NCBI RefSeq assembly: GCF_013778325.1
Contig: NZ_JACEIB010000026.1
Span: 248,001 to 312,000, forward strand
Length of the DNA: 64,000 bases
Source of the DNA: Sphingomonas chungangi
GTDB taxonomy: Bacteria; Pseudomonadota; Alphaproteobacteria; Sphingomonadales; Sphingomonadaceae
Direction of reading: 5' to 3'
The notes beneath the pieces were generated by a model. It had not been told where the DNA came from. It saw only the letters and a list, made by a program, of their open reading frames with translations, and ran no database searches. Shown one piece after another: positions 18,855-33,171 of the stretch. Both the position numbers and the translations under genes were made by a program. The stretch's first letter is position 1; each line of letters begins with the position of its first letter.

Positions 18855-20396
18855 TCAATGCTCTCCGGCGACGGCGGCAGCGGCCGGCTTATGGGGAATC
18901 TTCAGCGCGGCGTCGCTCGCCGGCGCGGTCGGGTGGAGGCGCTCCAGCAGCAGGACAACGTCGCCGCGGATCGGCTTCAGGAAGCTCTCCGGATAGACGC
19001 CCATCCACAGCACCGCGAGCGCGATCGGCGCCAGCGTCAGCCACTCGCGCGGCTCGAGGTCCGGCATCGCGGCGGCGTCGGCATTCTTGCGCGGGCCAAA
19101 GGCGATGCGGCGGTAGAGGTACAGCATGTAGGCCGCGCCGGTGATGATGCCCGTCACCGCGATGAATGCCGCCCAGCTCGATTGCTCGTAGGTGCCCATC
19201 ATCGACAGGAACTCGCCGGGGAAGTTGGAGAGGCCGGGCAAGCCCACCGACGCCATGGTGAAGAACAGGAAGAAGGTGGCGTAGGCCGGCATGTTGTCGG
19301 CGATGCCGCCGTAGCGGCTGATCTCGCGGGTGTGCAGGCGGTCATAGACCACGCCGACGCACAGGAAGAGCGCGCCCGAGACGAGGCCGTGGCCCAGCAT
19401 CACCAGGAAGCCGCCCTCGATGCCCTGCTGGTTGAAGGCGAAGAGGCCGAAGGTGACGAGCGCCATGTGCGCGACCGACGAGTAGGCGATCAGCTTCTTC
19501 ATGTCCTTCTGCACCAGTGCGACCAGCGCGGTATAGACGGTCGCGATCATGCTGAGCGCGAAGACCAGCCACATCCAGTGGGCGGACGCCTCCGGGAACA
19601 TCGGCAGCGAGAAGCGGATGAAGCCGTAGCCCGCGAGCTTCAGCAGCACGCCCGCCAGGATCACCGAACCGGCGGTCGGCGCCTCGACGTGCGCGTCGGG
19701 CAGCCAGGTGTGGACCGGCCACATCGGCATCTTCACCGCGAACGAGGCGAAGAAGCAGAGCCAGAGCCAAGTCTGCGCCTGCGACGTGAAGTTGTAGGCC
19801 ATCAGCTGCGGGATGCTGGTCGTGCCGGCATGCTGCGTCATGTAGAGCATGGCGATCAGCATCAGCACCGAGCCGAGCAGCGTGTAGAGGAAGAATTTGT
19901 AGCTGGCGTAGATGCGCCGCGCGCCGCCCCAGATGCCGATCGTCATGTACATCGGGATCAGGCCGCCTTCGAAGAAGACGTAGAACAGGTACAGATCCTG
20001 CGCCATGAAGACGCCGAGCATCATGATCTCGGTGACGAGGAAGGTCGCCATGTAGAGCGGCACGCGCTTGGTGATCGACTTCCACGAAGCGAGGATGCAG
20101 ATCGGCATCAGGAACACGCTGAGCACGATCAGCAGCATCGCGATGCCGTCGATGCCGAGCGCCCAGCTGAACTTGCCGAACAGATTGCTGTTCTCGACGA
20201 ACTGCCAGCGCGGGCCGCCGGGGACGTATTGCACCCACAGCACGATGCCGAGCGCGAAATCGATCAGGGTCGCGGCGAGCGCGGTGACGCGGGCATTCTG
20301 GTCGCGGCTCTCGGCCGATCCGGGCGCGAACAGGCACCAGAGCGCGCCCAAGAACGGCACCGCCAGCATGATGGAGAGGATCGGGAAGCCGCTCAC
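18855..20396 (-). CDS. nuoM: NADH-quinone oxidoreductase subunit M
   Basis: NuoM is an antiporter-like proton-pumping subunit of complex I. The 513-residue protein has about 14 TM helices. Key residues are visible in the FYVFFEGGLIPMY block (conserved Glu) and the KKLIAYSSVAHM block (Lys). The start is GTG at 20396 (MSGFPILSIM). The C-terminal tail is Ala-rich. It lies 28 bases after nuoL. Confidence 0.96.
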   Translation of the reverse strand: MSGFPILSIMLAVPFLGALWCLFAPGSAESRDQNARVTALAATLIDFALGIVLWVQYVPGGPRWQFVENSNLFGKFSWALGIDGIAMLLIVLSVFLMPICILASWKSITKRVPLYMATFLVTEIMMLGVFMAQDLYLFYVFFEGGLIPMYMTIGIWGGARRIYASYKFFLYTLLGSVLMLIAMLYMTQHAGTTSIPQLMAYNFTSQAQTWLWLCFFASFAVKMPMWPVHTWLPDAHVEAPTAGSVILAGVLLKLAGYGFIRFSLPMFPEASAHWMWLVFALSMIATVYTALVALVQKDMKKLIAYSSVAHMALVTFGLFAFNQQGIEGGFLVMLGHGLVSGALFLCVGVVYDRLHTREISRYGGIADNMPAYATFFLFFTMASVGLPGLSNFPGEFLSMMGTYEQSSWAAFIAVTGIITGAAYMLYLYRRIAFGPRKNADAAAMPDLEPREWLTLAPIALAVLWMGVYPESFLKPIRGDVVLLLERLHPTAPASDAALKIPHKPAAAAVAGEH

Positions 20397-20424
20397 GCGC
20401 CAGCCCCCATCGAGATTACGCGGC

Positions 20425-22542
<2,118 letters not shown>

Positions 22543-22552
22543 GGGAGGCGGC

Positions 22553-22858
22553 TCAGCCCTTCATCCGGTTGATGTCGTCGACCGCGATGGTGCCGCGGCC
22601 ACGGAAATAGATGACGAGGATGGCGAGCCCGATGGCCGCCTCGCCCGCCGCGACGGTCAGCACGAACATCGCGAAGATCTGGCCGACCAGATCGTGCAGG
22701 AAGGCCGAAAAGGCCACCAGGTTGATGTTCACCGCCAACAGGATCAGCTCGATCGCCATCAGGATGATGATGACGTTCTTGCGGTTGATGAAGATGCCCA
22801 GCACCCCCATCACGAACAGGATCGCCGAGACGGCGAGATAATGGGGAAGGCCGATCAC
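22553..22858 (-). CDS. nuoK: NADH-quinone oxidoreductase subunit K
   Basis: NuoK is a three-helix membrane subunit next to the antiporter modules. The 101-residue protein starts at GTG ([20 protein letters not shown]), which gives the exact family length. The conserved Glu in [19 protein letters not shown] is present. The GTGA overlaps the nuoJ stop, so the two are translationally coupled. Confidence 0.95.
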   Translation of the reverse strand: MIGLPHYLAVSAILFVMGVLGIFINRKNVIIILMAIELILLAVNINLVAFSAFLHDLVGQIFAMFVLTVAAGEAAIGLAILVIYFRGRGTIAVDDINRMKG

Positions 22859-23472
22859 AGCTCGACTCCCTGGCCGACGGGCGGATTGGTCATGCGGGTG
22901 GCGTCCTGCGGGCGGCGGCGGTTCTGGTAGGCGATGTTCTGCTTGCGCACGCCGCCGCGATTGCGGTGGGTCAGCACGATCGCGCCGATCATCGCGACGA
23001 GCAGCACGAGGCCCGCGCCTTCGAAGACGAAGAGATACTTGGTGTAGAGCAGGGTGCCGAGCGCCTGGATATTCGGCACGGCGGCCGGGTCCGGCGTCGG
23101 CGCGGCGCGGCCGGCGGTCTGGATCGGCCCGGCTTCCCACGCACCCACCGCGACGACGATCTCAACCGCCATAGCCGCCGCCAGCGCGAAGCCGAAGATC
23201 GCATATCTGGCGACACCCGCGCGCAGCTCGCTGAAATCGATGTCGAGCATCATCACGACGAACAGGAACAGCACCGCGACCGCGCCGACATAGACGATGA
23301 CGAGCAGCATCGCGATGAACTCGGCACCGAGCAGCAGCATGAGGCCGGCGGCGTTGAAGAACGCCAGGATGAGCCAGAGCACCGAGTGCACCGGATTGCG
23401 CGCCGTGATGGTGAGCAGCCCCGAGAGGCACACCATGATGGCGAACAGGTAGAAGGCGAGGGTCTGGATCAC
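22855..23472 (-). CDS. nuoJ: NADH-quinone oxidoreductase subunit J
   Basis: NuoJ is a membrane subunit of complex I. The 205-residue protein has five hydrophobic segments, with the conserved [17 protein letters not shown] block in the third TM. It starts at GTG ([14 protein letters not shown]). The polar C-terminal tail of about 40 residues extends past the last helix. It overlaps nuoK by four bases. Confidence 0.95.
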   Translation of the reverse strand: MIQTLAFYLFAIMVCLSGLLTITARNPVHSVLWLILAFFNAAGLMLLLGAEFIAMLLVIVYVGAVAVLFLFVVMMLDIDFSELRAGVARYAIFGFALAAAMAVEIVVAVGAWEAGPIQTAGRAAPTPDPAAVPNIQALGTLLYTKYLFVFEGAGLVLLVAMIGAIVLTHRNRGGVRKQNIAYQNRRRPQDATRMTNPPVGQGVEL

Positions 23473-23508
23473 GGTGCCGGCTGGCTCCCTTGCGGTCGGA
23501 ACGGGCGA

Positions 23509-23994
23509 TTAACGATAGGGCGCATCGGCGGCAAGGTTCGCGGCGATCGCGCGTTCCCAGCGGTCGCCGTTATCCAGCAGCTTGCCCTTGTCGTAGATCA
23601 GCTCCTCCCGCGTTTCGGTGGAATATTCGAAGTTCGGCCCCTCGACGATCGCATCGACCGGGCAGGCTTCCTGGCAAAAGCCGCAGAAGATGCACTTGGT
23701 CATGTCGATGTCGTAGCGCGTGGTACGGCGCGAGCCATCGTCGCGCGGCTCGGCCTCGATGGTGATCGCCTGCGCCGGGCAGACCGCCTCGCACAGCTTG
23801 CACGCGATGCAGCGCTCCTCGCCGTTCGGATAGCGGCGCAGCGCATGCTCGCCGCGGAAGCGGGGCGAGAGCGGGTTCTTCTCGTAGGGATAGTTGATCG
23901 TCGCCTTCTTCCTGAAGAAGTATTTCAGGGTCAGCGCATGGCCCTTCACGATCTCCCAGAGGGTGAAGGACTTGACGTAGTAGCCGAGGCTCAT
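23509..23994 (-). CDS. nuoI: NADH-quinone oxidoreductase subunit I
   Basis: NuoI carries two 4Fe-4S clusters that pass electrons towards NuoB. The 161-residue protein shows both ferredoxin motifs, [16 protein letters not shown] and [16 protein letters not shown], and the family N terminus. All eight Cys are present. It follows nuoH closely. Confidence 0.97.
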   Translation of the reverse strand: MSLGYYVKSFTLWEIVKGHALTLKYFFRKKATINYPYEKNPLSPRFRGEHALRRYPNGEERCIACKLCEAVCPAQAITIEAEPRDDGSRRTTRYDIDMTKCIFCGFCQEACPVDAIVEGPNFEYSTETREELIYDKGKLLDNGDRWERAIAANLAADAPYR

Positions 23995-23998
23995 GGCG

Positions 23999-25069
23999 TC
24001 AGGCTCCGATCGGATGGTAGCGGGTCAGCATCAGCCAGCCCGAGACGAGGAAGACGAACAGCAGCGACAGCGGAAGGAATATCTTCCAGCCCAGCCGCAT
24101 CAGCTGGTCGTAGCGATAGCGGGGCAGCGTCGCCTTCACCCAGGAGAAGACGAAGAAGCAGATGCCCATCTTGAGCAGCAGCCAGAACAGGCCGAGGCCG
24201 ATCGTCGTGCCGGGGATGACATAGAGGAACGGCAGGTCCAGCGGCGGCAGCCAGCCGCCCCAGAACAGCGTCGCGTTCAGCGCGCACATCAGGATGACGT
24301 TGGCATATTCGCCCAGCCAGTAGAGTGCGAAGCTCATCGAGCTGTATTCGGTCTGGTAGCCGGCGACGAGCTCGCTCTCCGCCTCGGTGAGGTCGAACGG
24401 CGTGCGGCTGGTCTCGGCCATGGACGAGATCAGGAACACGATGCCCATCGGGAACAGCAAGGGATTGAAGATGTTAGCGTTGATGAAGCCCAGCACCTCG
24501 CCCTTCTGCGCCAGCACGATGGTCTGCAGGTTGAAGCTGCCCGCCCACATCACCACCGAGATCAGCACGAAGCCGATCGCGACCTCGTAGCTCACCATCT
24601 GCGCGGCGGCGCGGATCGCGGAGTAGAAGGGGTATTTGGAGTTGGACGCCCAGCCGGCGAGGATCACCCCGTACACGCCCAGCGACGATGCCGCGAGGAT
24701 GTAGAGCAGGCCGACATTGATGTTGGCCACCACCGAGAAGCTGCTGAACGGGATCACCGCCCAGGCGATCAGCGCGACCGTGAAGGTGATGATCGGCGCG
24801 ATCAGGAACAGGCCGCGATTGGCGGCCGCCGGGATGATCGTCTCCTGCAGGAACACCTTGGCGCCATCCGCGAAGGACTGGAGCAGGCCGAACGGGCCGA
24901 CCACGTTGGGGCCGCGCCGCAGCGCCATCGCCGCCCAGATCTTGCGATCGACATAAATGATCATCGCGACCGCCAGCATCACCGGCAGCGCGATCACCAG
25001 GATATCGATGATCGTCGCGATGAAATAGGCCCAGCCATACGGCAGAGCGGGGGTGAACCAGGAGATCAT
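23999..25069 (-). CDS. nuoH: NADH-quinone oxidoreductase subunit H
   Basis: NuoH forms much of the quinone chamber at the foot of the membrane arm. The 356-residue protein has eight or more TM helices and the conserved loops [14 protein letters not shown] and [22 protein letters not shown]. The start ATG at 25069 overlaps the nuoG stop as ATGA. A longer open reading frame continues upstream over nuoG but is a shadow. Confidence 0.96.
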   Translation of the reverse strand: MISWFTPALPYGWAYFIATIIDILVIALPVMLAVAMIIYVDRKIWAAMALRRGPNVVGPFGLLQSFADGAKVFLQETIIPAAANRGLFLIAPIITFTVALIAWAVIPFSSFSVVANINVGLLYILAASSLGVYGVILAGWASNSKYPFYSAIRAAAQMVSYEVAIGFVLISVVMWAGSFNLQTIVLAQKGEVLGFINANIFNPLLFPMGIVFLISSMAETSRTPFDLTEAESELVAGYQTEYSSMSFALYWLGEYANVILMCALNATLFWGGWLPPLDLPFLYVIPGTTIGLGLFWLLLKMGICFFVFSWVKATLPRYRYDQLMRLGWKIFLPLSLLFVFLVSGWLMLTRYHPIGA

Positions 25070-27054
25070 TCCGCCGCCTCCGCGAAGGTCTCGCCCTTGA
25101 TGAGTTCGGCCGAGCAGCGCTGCATGGTGGGCGACGAGCGGGCGATAGGGTTGGTCAGGTAGAAGTCGGCGATCGGATAGACGATCGCGCCGGAGACATC
25201 CCCGCCCTTCGGCGCCGGATCGAGCGCGCCGGCTAGGTGGTTCCCCTCCTCGGCCAGACCCGGATGGTCGGCGGCGATCTTCGCACGAAGCTGCGCGAGG
25301 CTGTCGAACGGCAGCGTCTTGCCCAGCACGGCGGAGAGCGCGCGCAGGATCGTCCAGTCCTCGCGCGCATCGCCGACCGGGAACACGGCGCGTTCTGCGC
25401 GCTGCACGCGGCCTTCCATATTCACCCAGGTGCCCGGCTTCTCGACATAGGTCGCGCCCGGCAGGATCACGTCGGCGGCATGCGCGCCGCGATCGCCATG
25501 CGTGCCGATATAGACCTTGAAGCTGTTGGCGAAGCCGGACAGGTCCGTCTCGTCCACGCCGAGCAGGAACACCAGCTTCGGCGCGGCCTGCACGACAGCG
25601 GCGAAACCGCCCTCGGCCGCGAAACCGACGTCCAGCGCGCCGACACGGCCGGCGGCGGTGTGGAGCAGGCCGAAGCCCGCGCCCAGCGCCGCGGCGGTCT
25701 GACGGGCGGCACCGTAGCCGCCCTCGATCGCGCAGGCGCCCATGCCGGCGATGACGATCACGTCCTCGGCCTTGGCGAGCGCTTCCGGCAGATCGTTGAG
25801 CGCGGACAGGTCCGAACCCAACCACTCGGCCTTGTAGGTCAGGTCGACCTCGGGGCCGACGGCATAGACCTTGGCGCCCTTCTTGATCGCCTTGCGGATG
25901 CGCGTGTTGACCAGCGGCGCTTCCCAGCGCGGATTGGCGCCGACCAGCAGGATCGCCTTGGCATTCTCGACGCCCGCGATCGTCGGGTTGAAGCGATACG
26001 AGGCCGGATTGGCGACATCGTAAAGCGCGCCATCGACGCGCGCCTCATGCAGCGTCGAGCCGTAGGCGGCCAGAAGCTGCTTCAGCGCATAGACGCTCTC
26101 GACCTCGGCGAGATCGCCGGCGAGGCCCGCGACGTCGTTGCCGGTCAGGCCGTCAGCGGCCTTGGCGATCGCCTTGAACGCCTCTTCCCAGGTCGCCGCC
26201 TTCAGCTTGCCGTCGACGCGGATGTAGGGCTTGTCGATGCGGTTGCGCACCAGACCGTCGACCGCGTGGCGGGTCTTGTCCGAAGCCCACTCCTCGTTGA
26301 CGTCCTCGTTGATGCGCGGGAGCGACCGCAGCACCTGCCGGCCACGGCTGTCCAGCCGCACGTTGGTGCCGACCGCGTCCATCACGTCGATGCCCGGCGT
26401 CTTGTGCAGCTCCCACGGCCGCGCCTCGAAGGCGTAGGGCTTGGAGGTGAGCGCGCCGACCGGGCAGAGATCGACCACGTTGCCCGAAAGCTCGCTGGTG
26501 ACGGCGTGCTCCAGATACGACGTGATCTGCATGTTCTCGCCGCGATAGATCGCACCGATCTCCTCGACGCCCGCCACTTCCTCGGCGAAGCGGACGCAGC
26601 GCGTGCACTGGATGCAGCGCGTCATCTGGGTCTTCACGATCGGACCCATATACTTTTCGGTGACGGCCCGCTTGTTCTCGTCGAAGCGGCTATGGCCCTT
26701 GCCATAGGCCATCGACTGGTCCTGCAGGTCGCACTCGCCGCCCTGATCGCAGATCGGGCAATCGAGCGGGTGGTTGATGAGGAGGAACTCCATCACCCCC
26801 TCGCGCGCCTTCTTCACCATCGCGCTGTCGGTGCGGATTTCCTGCTTGTCGGCGGCGGGCAGCGCGCAGCTGGCCTGCGGCTTGGGCGGCCCCGGCTTCA
26901 CCTCGACGAGGCACATGCGGCAATTGCCGGCGATCGACAGGCGCTCGTGATAGCAGAAGCGCGGGATCTCCTTGCCGGCCGCCTCGCACGCCTGGAGCAC
27001 GGTGGCGCCGGCGGGGACTTCGACCTCGATCCCGTCTACGGTGAGTGTGGGCAT
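25066..27054 (-). CDS. nuoG: NADH-quinone oxidoreductase subunit G
   Basis: NuoG is the large iron-sulfur subunit of the NADH arm. The 662-residue protein has an N-terminal 2Fe-2S domain ([15 protein letters not shown]), the HxxxCxxC region [18 protein letters not shown], a 4Fe-4S motif CIQCTRC, and a molybdopterin-oxidoreductase-like domain from about residue 220 that carries no cofactor in this family. The length is typical for alphaproteobacteria. It is separated from nuoF by an inserted 234-residue gene. Confidence 0.96.
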   Translation of the reverse strand: MPTLTVDGIEVEVPAGATVLQACEAAGKEIPRFCYHERLSIAGNCRMCLVEVKPGPPKPQASCALPAADKQEIRTDSAMVKKAREGVMEFLLINHPLDCPICDQGGECDLQDQSMAYGKGHSRFDENKRAVTEKYMGPIVKTQMTRCIQCTRCVRFAEEVAGVEEIGAIYRGENMQITSYLEHAVTSELSGNVVDLCPVGALTSKPYAFEARPWELHKTPGIDVMDAVGTNVRLDSRGRQVLRSLPRINEDVNEEWASDKTRHAVDGLVRNRIDKPYIRVDGKLKAATWEEAFKAIAKAADGLTGNDVAGLAGDLAEVESVYALKQLLAAYGSTLHEARVDGALYDVANPASYRFNPTIAGVENAKAILLVGANPRWEAPLVNTRIRKAIKKGAKVYAVGPEVDLTYKAEWLGSDLSALNDLPEALAKAEDVIVIAGMGACAIEGGYGAARQTAAALGAGFGLLHTAAGRVGALDVGFAAEGGFAAVVQAAPKLVFLLGVDETDLSGFANSFKVYIGTHGDRGAHAADVILPGATYVEKPGTWVNMEGRVQRAERAVFPVGDAREDWTILRALSAVLGKTLPFDSLAQLRAKIAADHPGLAEEGNHLAGALDPAPKGGDVSGAIVYPIADFYLTNPIARSSPTMQRCSAELIKGETFAEAAE

Positions 27055-27055
27055 G

Positions 27056-27756
27056 TTACGGCTTTCCCGCGCTGGCAGGCCTAACGCCTGGCCTCACCGC
27101 TTCGCGGTAGAGGGCTTCGGCGATCAAGCCGTGGATGACGGCTTTGCTGAATGTTATTTTTGTTCCTTGCGCGAGACACGCGCTGAAGCTCGAAGAAAGA
27201 ACGGAAAAATCAGCGGTTTCAATCTTGCTGCCGACATCAGATAGGATAAGCGAGCGGCTATTGGACGGGTCTTTCCGTACTACGCAGTCTGCGAACTGCC
27301 GCAATCCGATATAATTCTGAGCCTCGTTTCCAGTTGCACCAGCAATATCAGGAGTAAAATCTATAGGCTGATCCGCAAGCGGAGGAGAAATCTTGCGATA
27401 ATTCAGTCGATATAGTGCGGCGTACAATCCACCGCGCAACAGCGTCGCATCCATTCTCAGTTCGCCATAGCGAAGACAATCGTCGATGGCGAGATCGGAA
27501 AGAAGCTTGTTTTGGTTGCTGCCGATTGGATTGGCAGACAAGACACGCGCAACGCCATGCGCTTCCCTCAACACGACGCACTGGGAAAACGCGATGATTG
27601 TGGCGCGCGCACGATCGGCGTCGGATAGCTTGGAATAATAGGGGATTTCGGCCGGTGCAGGCGTTCTGATATTGGATCCTGTCTCGGCCTCCATCTGACC
27701 TGACGCCATTGTTGGTATCATCGCCAACAAAATGATCGTGAGGAAGCGAGACATCC

Positions 27757-27760
<4 letters not shown>
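27056..27760 (-). CDS. Secreted protein with duplicated Cys-pair domain, inserted in the nuo operon
   Basis: The 234-residue product has a signal peptide (about residues 1-21) and two copies of one domain. Copy 1 runs from FSQCVV (58-63, Cys61) through Cys95 to [12 protein letters not shown] (107-118). Copy 2 runs from FADCVV (156-161, Cys159) through Cys195 to [12 protein letters not shown] (208-219). The Cys spacings of 34 and 36 suggest one disulfide per copy in the periplasm. The ATG overlaps the nuoF stop as ATGA, and nuoG starts about one base after its stop. It is less GC-rich than its neighbours. Sphingomonad secreted proteins with this pattern seem familiar, but no function is known to me. 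Confidence 0.75.
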
Positions 27761-29057
<1,297 letters not shown>

Positions 29058-29061
<4 letters not shown>

Positions 29062-29318
29062 TCGGCGTCCCGTCCGTCATGCAGGTCGAGCCGGCGCTCG
29101 ATGCGATCCAATCGATTTTCCATCCGGTCCATGCGCTTCCCGAGACCCGTGATGCTGACCTCCACGGCGGCGATGCGGACCGAGGCGGAAGCGAGACCTT
29201 CCTCGACATTCGTCATGCGCGTTTTGATATCCAGCATGTCGAATGCCATGGCCTCGACGCGGGCGTTCATCCGTTTGAGCAGTTCGTAGGTGTGGTTGGC
29301 GATCTCGGAGTCGGTCAT
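29058..29318 (-). CDS. Small coiled-coil protein between nuoE and nuoF
   Basis: I placed the start at 29318, where ATGA overlaps the nuoE stop; an ATG six bases earlier is possible. The 86-residue product ([20 protein letters not shown]) is helical with heptads of Val, Leu, Met and Ile, ending in [17 protein letters not shown], a clear coiled coil. It has no TM segment. Its stop overlaps the nuoF start. No family recognised; a scaffold or assembly role is only a guess from position. Confidence 0.7.
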
Positions 29319-29983
29319 GCCCACTCACCCCGGTAATCGTGGTTTTCGGAGACCATCGCGACGAGGCTGGTCGGGCCACCCTCGGGCGCGCTGACCTGGC
29401 GATCGATCTGCGGGCCGGGCTTGGGCTGCTTGCCCTCGGCCAGCGCCTCCAGGATGGCGATCGTGCTGTCGTAGGTCAGGTCTTCGAAATTGTCGTCGTT
29501 GATCTGGACCATCGGCGCGTTGGCGCAGGCGCCCAGGCATTCGACCTCGGTCAGCGTGAACAGGCCGTCGGGCGTGGTCTTGCCCTTGACGAGGCCCTTG
29601 TTCTTGCACGCCGCCAGCACGTCGTCCGATCCGCGCAGCATGCACGGCGTCGTGCCGCAGACCTGCACGTGATAGCGCCCGACCGGCGCCAGGTTGAACA
29701 TCGTGTAGAAGGTCGCGACCTCGTAGACGCGCATGTACGGCACGCCGATCTGCTTCGCGACATATTCGATCACGGGGACAGGCAGCCAGCCCTGCGTCTG
29801 CGTATCGGCGCCGACCTGCCGCTGGGCGAGATCGAGGAAAGCCAGCGACGCCGACTGCTCGCGCCCCTTGGGGAAGCGGGCGAGGATCGTCTGCGCCTTG
29901 GCCTCGTTCTCCGGCGTCCAGGCGAAATCGCCCCAGCGCGCGCGGGTCTCGGCCTCGTCGGGGATGTGAACTGCGTCAGCCAC
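29315..29983 (-). CDS. nuoE: NADH-quinone oxidoreductase subunit E
   Basis: NuoE is the 24-kDa-type thioredoxin-fold subunit with a 2Fe-2S cluster. The 222-residue protein has the ligands in CGTTPCMLRG and CLGACANAP. It is longer than the E. coli protein through a C-terminal tail rich in Pro and Gly, as is usual in alphaproteobacteria. It overlaps the small coiled-coil gene by four bases. Confidence 0.96.
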   Translation of the reverse strand: MADAVHIPDEAETRARWGDFAWTPENEAKAQTILARFPKGREQSASLAFLDLAQRQVGADTQTQGWLPVPVIEYVAKQIGVPYMRVYEVATFYTMFNLAPVGRYHVQVCGTTPCMLRGSDDVLAACKNKGLVKGKTTPDGLFTLTEVECLGACANAPMVQINDDNFEDLTYDSTIAILEALAEGKQPKPGPQIDRQVSAPEGGPTSLVAMVSENHDYRGEWA

Positions 29984-30176
29984 GAACTTTGATGCTCCTA
30001 AACCGGCGGACGACGAGCACGGCCGCGCTGCCGATCAGCGTCCAAACCATGAAGCCAACGACGGGAGAATATGCCCGGTGATCCTCGATTGTGAGCCCGA
30101 CGAGAGCGAGGAAAGCCGTAGCAGCCGTGCCGAGCAGGAATGCGTCGATCTTGCCGAATTGGCTCACCGATCGCAC
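29976..30176 (-). CDS. Small two-TM protein between nuoD and nuoE
   Basis: A GTG start at 30176 overlaps the end of nuoD by 13 bases, and the frame ends eight bases inside nuoE. The 66-residue product has two hydrophobic segments, about residues 12-29 and 39-57, joined by a short loop with His and Arg, and a basic C-terminal tail ([10 protein letters not shown]). No family recognised. Its place in the operon hints at a complex I link, but nothing in the sequence proves it. Confidence 0.6.
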   Translation of the reverse strand: MRSVSQFGKIDAFLLGTAATAFLALVGLTIEDHRAYSPVVGFMVWTLIGSAAVLVVRRFRSIKVRG

Positions 30177-31417
30177 TCCCCGAACACGACGTCGATCGCG
30201 GAGAGGATGGCGGTGGTGTCGGCCAGCATGTGGCCCTTCATCATGAAGTCCATCGCCTGCAGGTGGCTGAACGCCGTCGGGCGCAGCTTCACGCGGTACG
30301 GCTTGTTGGTGCCGTCCGAGACGAGATAGACGCCGAACTCGCCCTTGGGGCTCTCGGTCGCGACGTACACTTCGCCCGCGGGGACGTGGAAGCCCTCGGT
30401 ATAGAGCTTGAAGTGGTGGATCAGCGCCTCCATCGAGCGCTTCATCTCACCGCGCTTGGGCGGCGCCACCTTGCGGTCGGTGGACGCGATCGGGCCGTCC
30501 GGCATCTGCGCGATGCACTGCTTGATGATCCGCGCGGACTGGCGGACCTCCTCCACGCGCACCATGAAGCGATCGTAGCAGTCGCCCGCCGTGCCCACCG
30601 GCACGTCGAACTCCATGCGGTCATAGACCTCGTAGGGCTGCGACTTGCGGATGTCCCACGGCACGCCCGCCGCGCGGATCATCGGGCCGGAGAAGCCCCA
30701 GTTGATCGCGTCGTCGCGGCTCACCACGCCGATATCGACGTTGCGCTGCTTGAAGATGCGGTTGTCGCCCACAAGGGTGATCGCGTCCTCGAACAACTGC
30801 AGGCGGGTGTCCAGCCAGTCGCCGATGTCGGTCAGCAGCTTCAGCGGCACATCCTGGTGGACGCCGCCGGGGCGGAACCACGCCATGTGCATCCGCGCGC
30901 CGGACGCGCGCTCGAAGAAGCCGTAGGTGTCCTCGCGCACCTCGAACATCCACAGGTTCGGCGTCATCGCGCCGACGTCCATGATGTGCGAGCCGAGGTT
31001 CATCATGTGGTTGGAGATGCGGCTCAGTTCGGCGAATAGCACGCGGAGATACTGGGCGCGCAGCGGCACCTCGATCCCCAGCAGCTTCTCGATCGCGAGG
31101 ACGTAGCTGTGCTCCATGTTGAGCGGCGAGCAATAATCCAGCCGATCCATATAGGGCACGTTCTGGAGGTAGGTGCGCGCCTCCATCAGCTTCTCGGTGC
31201 CGCGATGGAGCAGGCCGACATGCGGATCGACGCGCTCGACGATCTCGCCGTCCAGCTCCAGCACCAGGCGCAGCACGCCGTGCGCGGCCGGGTGCTGCGG
31301 GCCGAAGTTGATCGTGTAGTTCTTGATCTCGACATCGCCGACCGAGGGCTTGTCCTCGCCGGTGTAGAGCATGTCGGCGGCGACGCGCGCGTCCTGCATC
31401 TCGTGGAGGTCGGCCAT
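30164..31417 (-). CDS. nuoD: NADH-quinone oxidoreductase subunit D
   Basis: NuoD is the 49-kDa-type subunit forming the quinone site with NuoB. The 417-residue protein shows the conserved blocks [31 protein letters not shown] and [12 protein letters not shown] chose the ATG at 31417, overlapping the nuoC stop by one base; a GTG three bases earlier is also possible. nuoC and nuoD are separate genes here. Confidence 0.96.
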   Translation of the reverse strand: MADLHEMQDARVAADMLYTGEDKPSVGDVEIKNYTINFGPQHPAAHGVLRLVLELDGEIVERVDPHVGLLHRGTEKLMEARTYLQNVPYMDRLDYCSPLNMEHSYVLAIEKLLGIEVPLRAQYLRVLFAELSRISNHMMNLGSHIMDVGAMTPNLWMFEVREDTYGFFERASGARMHMAWFRPGGVHQDVPLKLLTDIGDWLDTRLQLFEDAITLVGDNRIFKQRNVDIGVVSRDDAINWGFSGPMIRAAGVPWDIRKSQPYEVYDRMEFDVPVGTAGDCYDRFMVRVEEVRQSARIIKQCIAQMPDGPIASTDRKVAPPKRGEMKRSMEALIHHFKLYTEGFHVPAGEVYVATESPKGEFGVYLVSDGTNKPYRVKLRPTAFSHLQAMDFMMKGHMLADTTAILSAIDVVFGECDR

Positions 31418-32076
31418 CACTTCTTCTCCGTGGCCGGTACGGGGGACGGAGCGCCCGGCGCCTGCGGCGCCTTCTCGTCACCCGGCAGCATATATTGCGC
31501 GCCTTCCCACGGGGAGAGGAAGTCGAAGCTGCGGAAATCCTGCGCCAGCTGCACCGGCTCGTACACCACGCGCTTCGCCTCTTCCGAATAGCGCAGTTCG
31601 ACATAGCCCGTCATCGGGAAGTCCTTGCGTAGCGGATGGCCGCGGAAGCCGTAATCGGTGAGGATGCGGCGCAGATCGGGATTGCCGTCGAACAGCACGC
31701 CGATCATGTCGTAAACCTCGCGCTCCAGCCAGCCGGCATTGCGCCACAGGCCCGTCGCCGACGGCACCGGCTTCGCCTCGTCCGTCTGCACATGGACGTG
31801 GAGGCGGTGGTTCTTCGTCAGCGACAGCAGGCAATAGACCACCTCGAAGCGATCCTGCCCGCGATCGGGATAGTCGACGCCCGCAATCTCCATGAGCTGC
31901 TGATATTCCAGCCCCTTGGTGTCGCGCAGGATGCCGAGCGCGGTGGCGGTCGCCTCGCGCTTCACATGCAGCTGGATCTCGCCGGCCTGCTCGAACGCAT
32001 CGACCAGCGCATCGCCGAGTGCGGCCTTCGCCGCCTCGATCACGCCGTCATTGGTCGAGAATTTGGGATAGTTCAT
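31417..32076 (-). CDS. nuoC: NADH-quinone oxidoreductase subunit C
   Basis: NuoC is the 30-kDa-type peripheral arm subunit. The 219-residue protein has the signature [23 protein letters not shown] split over the family motif ExxDMxG and FxGNP, then [16 protein letters not shown]. The C-terminal tail is rich in Ala and Pro. It overlaps nuoD by one base and lies nine bases after nuoB. Confidence 0.96.
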   Translation of the reverse strand: MNYPKFSTNDGVIEAAKAALGDALVDAFEQAGEIQLHVKREATATALGILRDTKGLEYQQLMEIAGVDYPDRGQDRFEVVYCLLSLTKNHRLHVHVQTDEAKPVPSATGLWRNAGWLEREVYDMIGVLFDGNPDLRRILTDYGFRGHPLRKDFPMTGYVELRYSEEAKRVVYEPVQLAQDFRSFDFLSPWEGAQYMLPGDEKAPQAPGAPSPVPATEKK

Positions 32077-32085
32077 GGCCGTCCC

Positions 32086-32640
32086 TCAGCGCTCGACCGT
32101 GCCGACGCGGCGGATCTTCCGCTGCAGCTGCATGATGCCGTAGAGCAGCGCCTCGGCGGTCGGCGGGCAGCCGGGGACGTAGATGTCCACCGGCACGATC
32201 CGGTCGCAGCCGCGCACGACGCTGTAGCTGTAATGGTAATAGCCGCCGCCATTGGCGCAGCTTCCCATCGAGATGACGTATTTCGGCTCCGACATCTGGT
32301 CATAGACCTTGCGGAGCGCGGGTGCCATCTTGTTGCACAGCGTACCGGCGACGATCATCACGTCCGACTGACGCGGCGATGCGCGCGGGGCGGCGCCGAA
32401 GCGCTCCAGGTCGTAGCGCGGCATGTTGACGTGGATCATCTCCACCGCGCAGCACGCCAGACCGAAGGTCATCCACCAGAGCGAGCCGGTGCGCGCCCAC
32501 TGGAACAGCTCCTCGGTCGAAGTGACGAGGAAGCCCTTGTCCTGCACTTCCGCCGACAGATCGTCGAAGAAAGCACGATCGGGCACCTGCCCCTCGGGCA
32601 TGAACGGCGCGTTCGGATCGCGGGCGACTTCTACTCCCAT
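32086..32640 (-). CDS. nuoB: NADH-quinone oxidoreductase subunit B
   Basis: NuoB holds the terminal N2 4Fe-4S cluster that reduces quinone. The 184-residue protein has the tandem-Cys block [12 protein letters not shown], the [17 protein letters not shown] block and [11 protein letters not shown], giving all four ligands. The ATG at 32640 overlaps the end of nuoA by 10 bases; upstream in-frame codons belong to nuoA DNA. Confidence 0.97.
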   Translation of the reverse strand: MGVEVARDPNAPFMPEGQVPDRAFFDDLSAEVQDKGFLVTSTEELFQWARTGSLWWMTFGLACCAVEMIHVNMPRYDLERFGAAPRASPRQSDVMIVAGTLCNKMAPALRKVYDQMSEPKYVISMGSCANGGGYYHYSYSVVRGCDRIVPVDIYVPGCPPTAEALLYGIMQLQRKIRRVGTVER

Positions 32641-33008
32641 TCGAGAGCTCCCTTCTTCCACGCATAGACGAAGCCGAGCACCAGTTCGGCCAGGAAGCCC
32701 ATCATCGCGAACCAGCCGGTCCAGCCGATCTCCTTGAGCGAGACCGCCCACGGATAGAGGAAGGCCGCTTCGAGATCGAACACGATGAACAGGATCGCGA
32801 CTAGGTAGAAGCGCACGTCGAACTGGGCGCGGCTGTCCTCGAAGGCCGGGAACCCGCATTCGTACTCGGCGAGCTTGTCGGTGGTCGGCTTGTGGCTGCC
32901 GGTGAGGCGCGAGACGACCATCGGGAGCACCACGAAGGCCGTCGAGAGAAGGAGCGCCACCCCCAGGAACAGCAGGATCGGGAGATATTGGGCGGCGACG
33001 GACGCCAT
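32631..33008 (-). CDS. nuoA: NADH-quinone oxidoreductase subunit A
   Basis: NuoA is a small three-helix subunit linking the two arms of complex I. The 125-residue protein has the conserved [20 protein letters not shown] loop with its Cys and the [12 protein letters not shown] motif. It is the first gene of the operon; the 163 bases upstream, divergent from the glycosyltransferase gene, should hold the nuo promoter. Confidence 0.96.
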   Translation of the reverse strand: MASVAAQYLPILLFLGVALLLSTAFVVLPMVVSRLTGSHKPTTDKLAEYECGFPAFEDSRAQFDVRFYLVAILFIVFDLEAAFLYPWAVSLKEIGWTGWFAMMGFLAELVLGFVYAWKKGALEWE

Positions 33009-33171
33009 GGCTTTCTCCGGAACGCAGGAACGGACCCCCGAAGAGGCCCCATTAACGGGGGCTGTCTAGGCCCGCTGCACCTGCGAAGCAAGGTGTCCAG
33101 GCGCTGAGAATGAATCGCAAAAAGGCGGTTTTGCTGGGGTTTTTAACCTGTCGGGGGATATCGCCCGTGGA

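Noticed and set aside
33105-33140. GCAAAA/TTTTGC hairpin between nuoA and the glycosyltransferase gene
   Set aside because: The region is between divergent starts, so a terminator makes little sense; the stem is short and AT-based.
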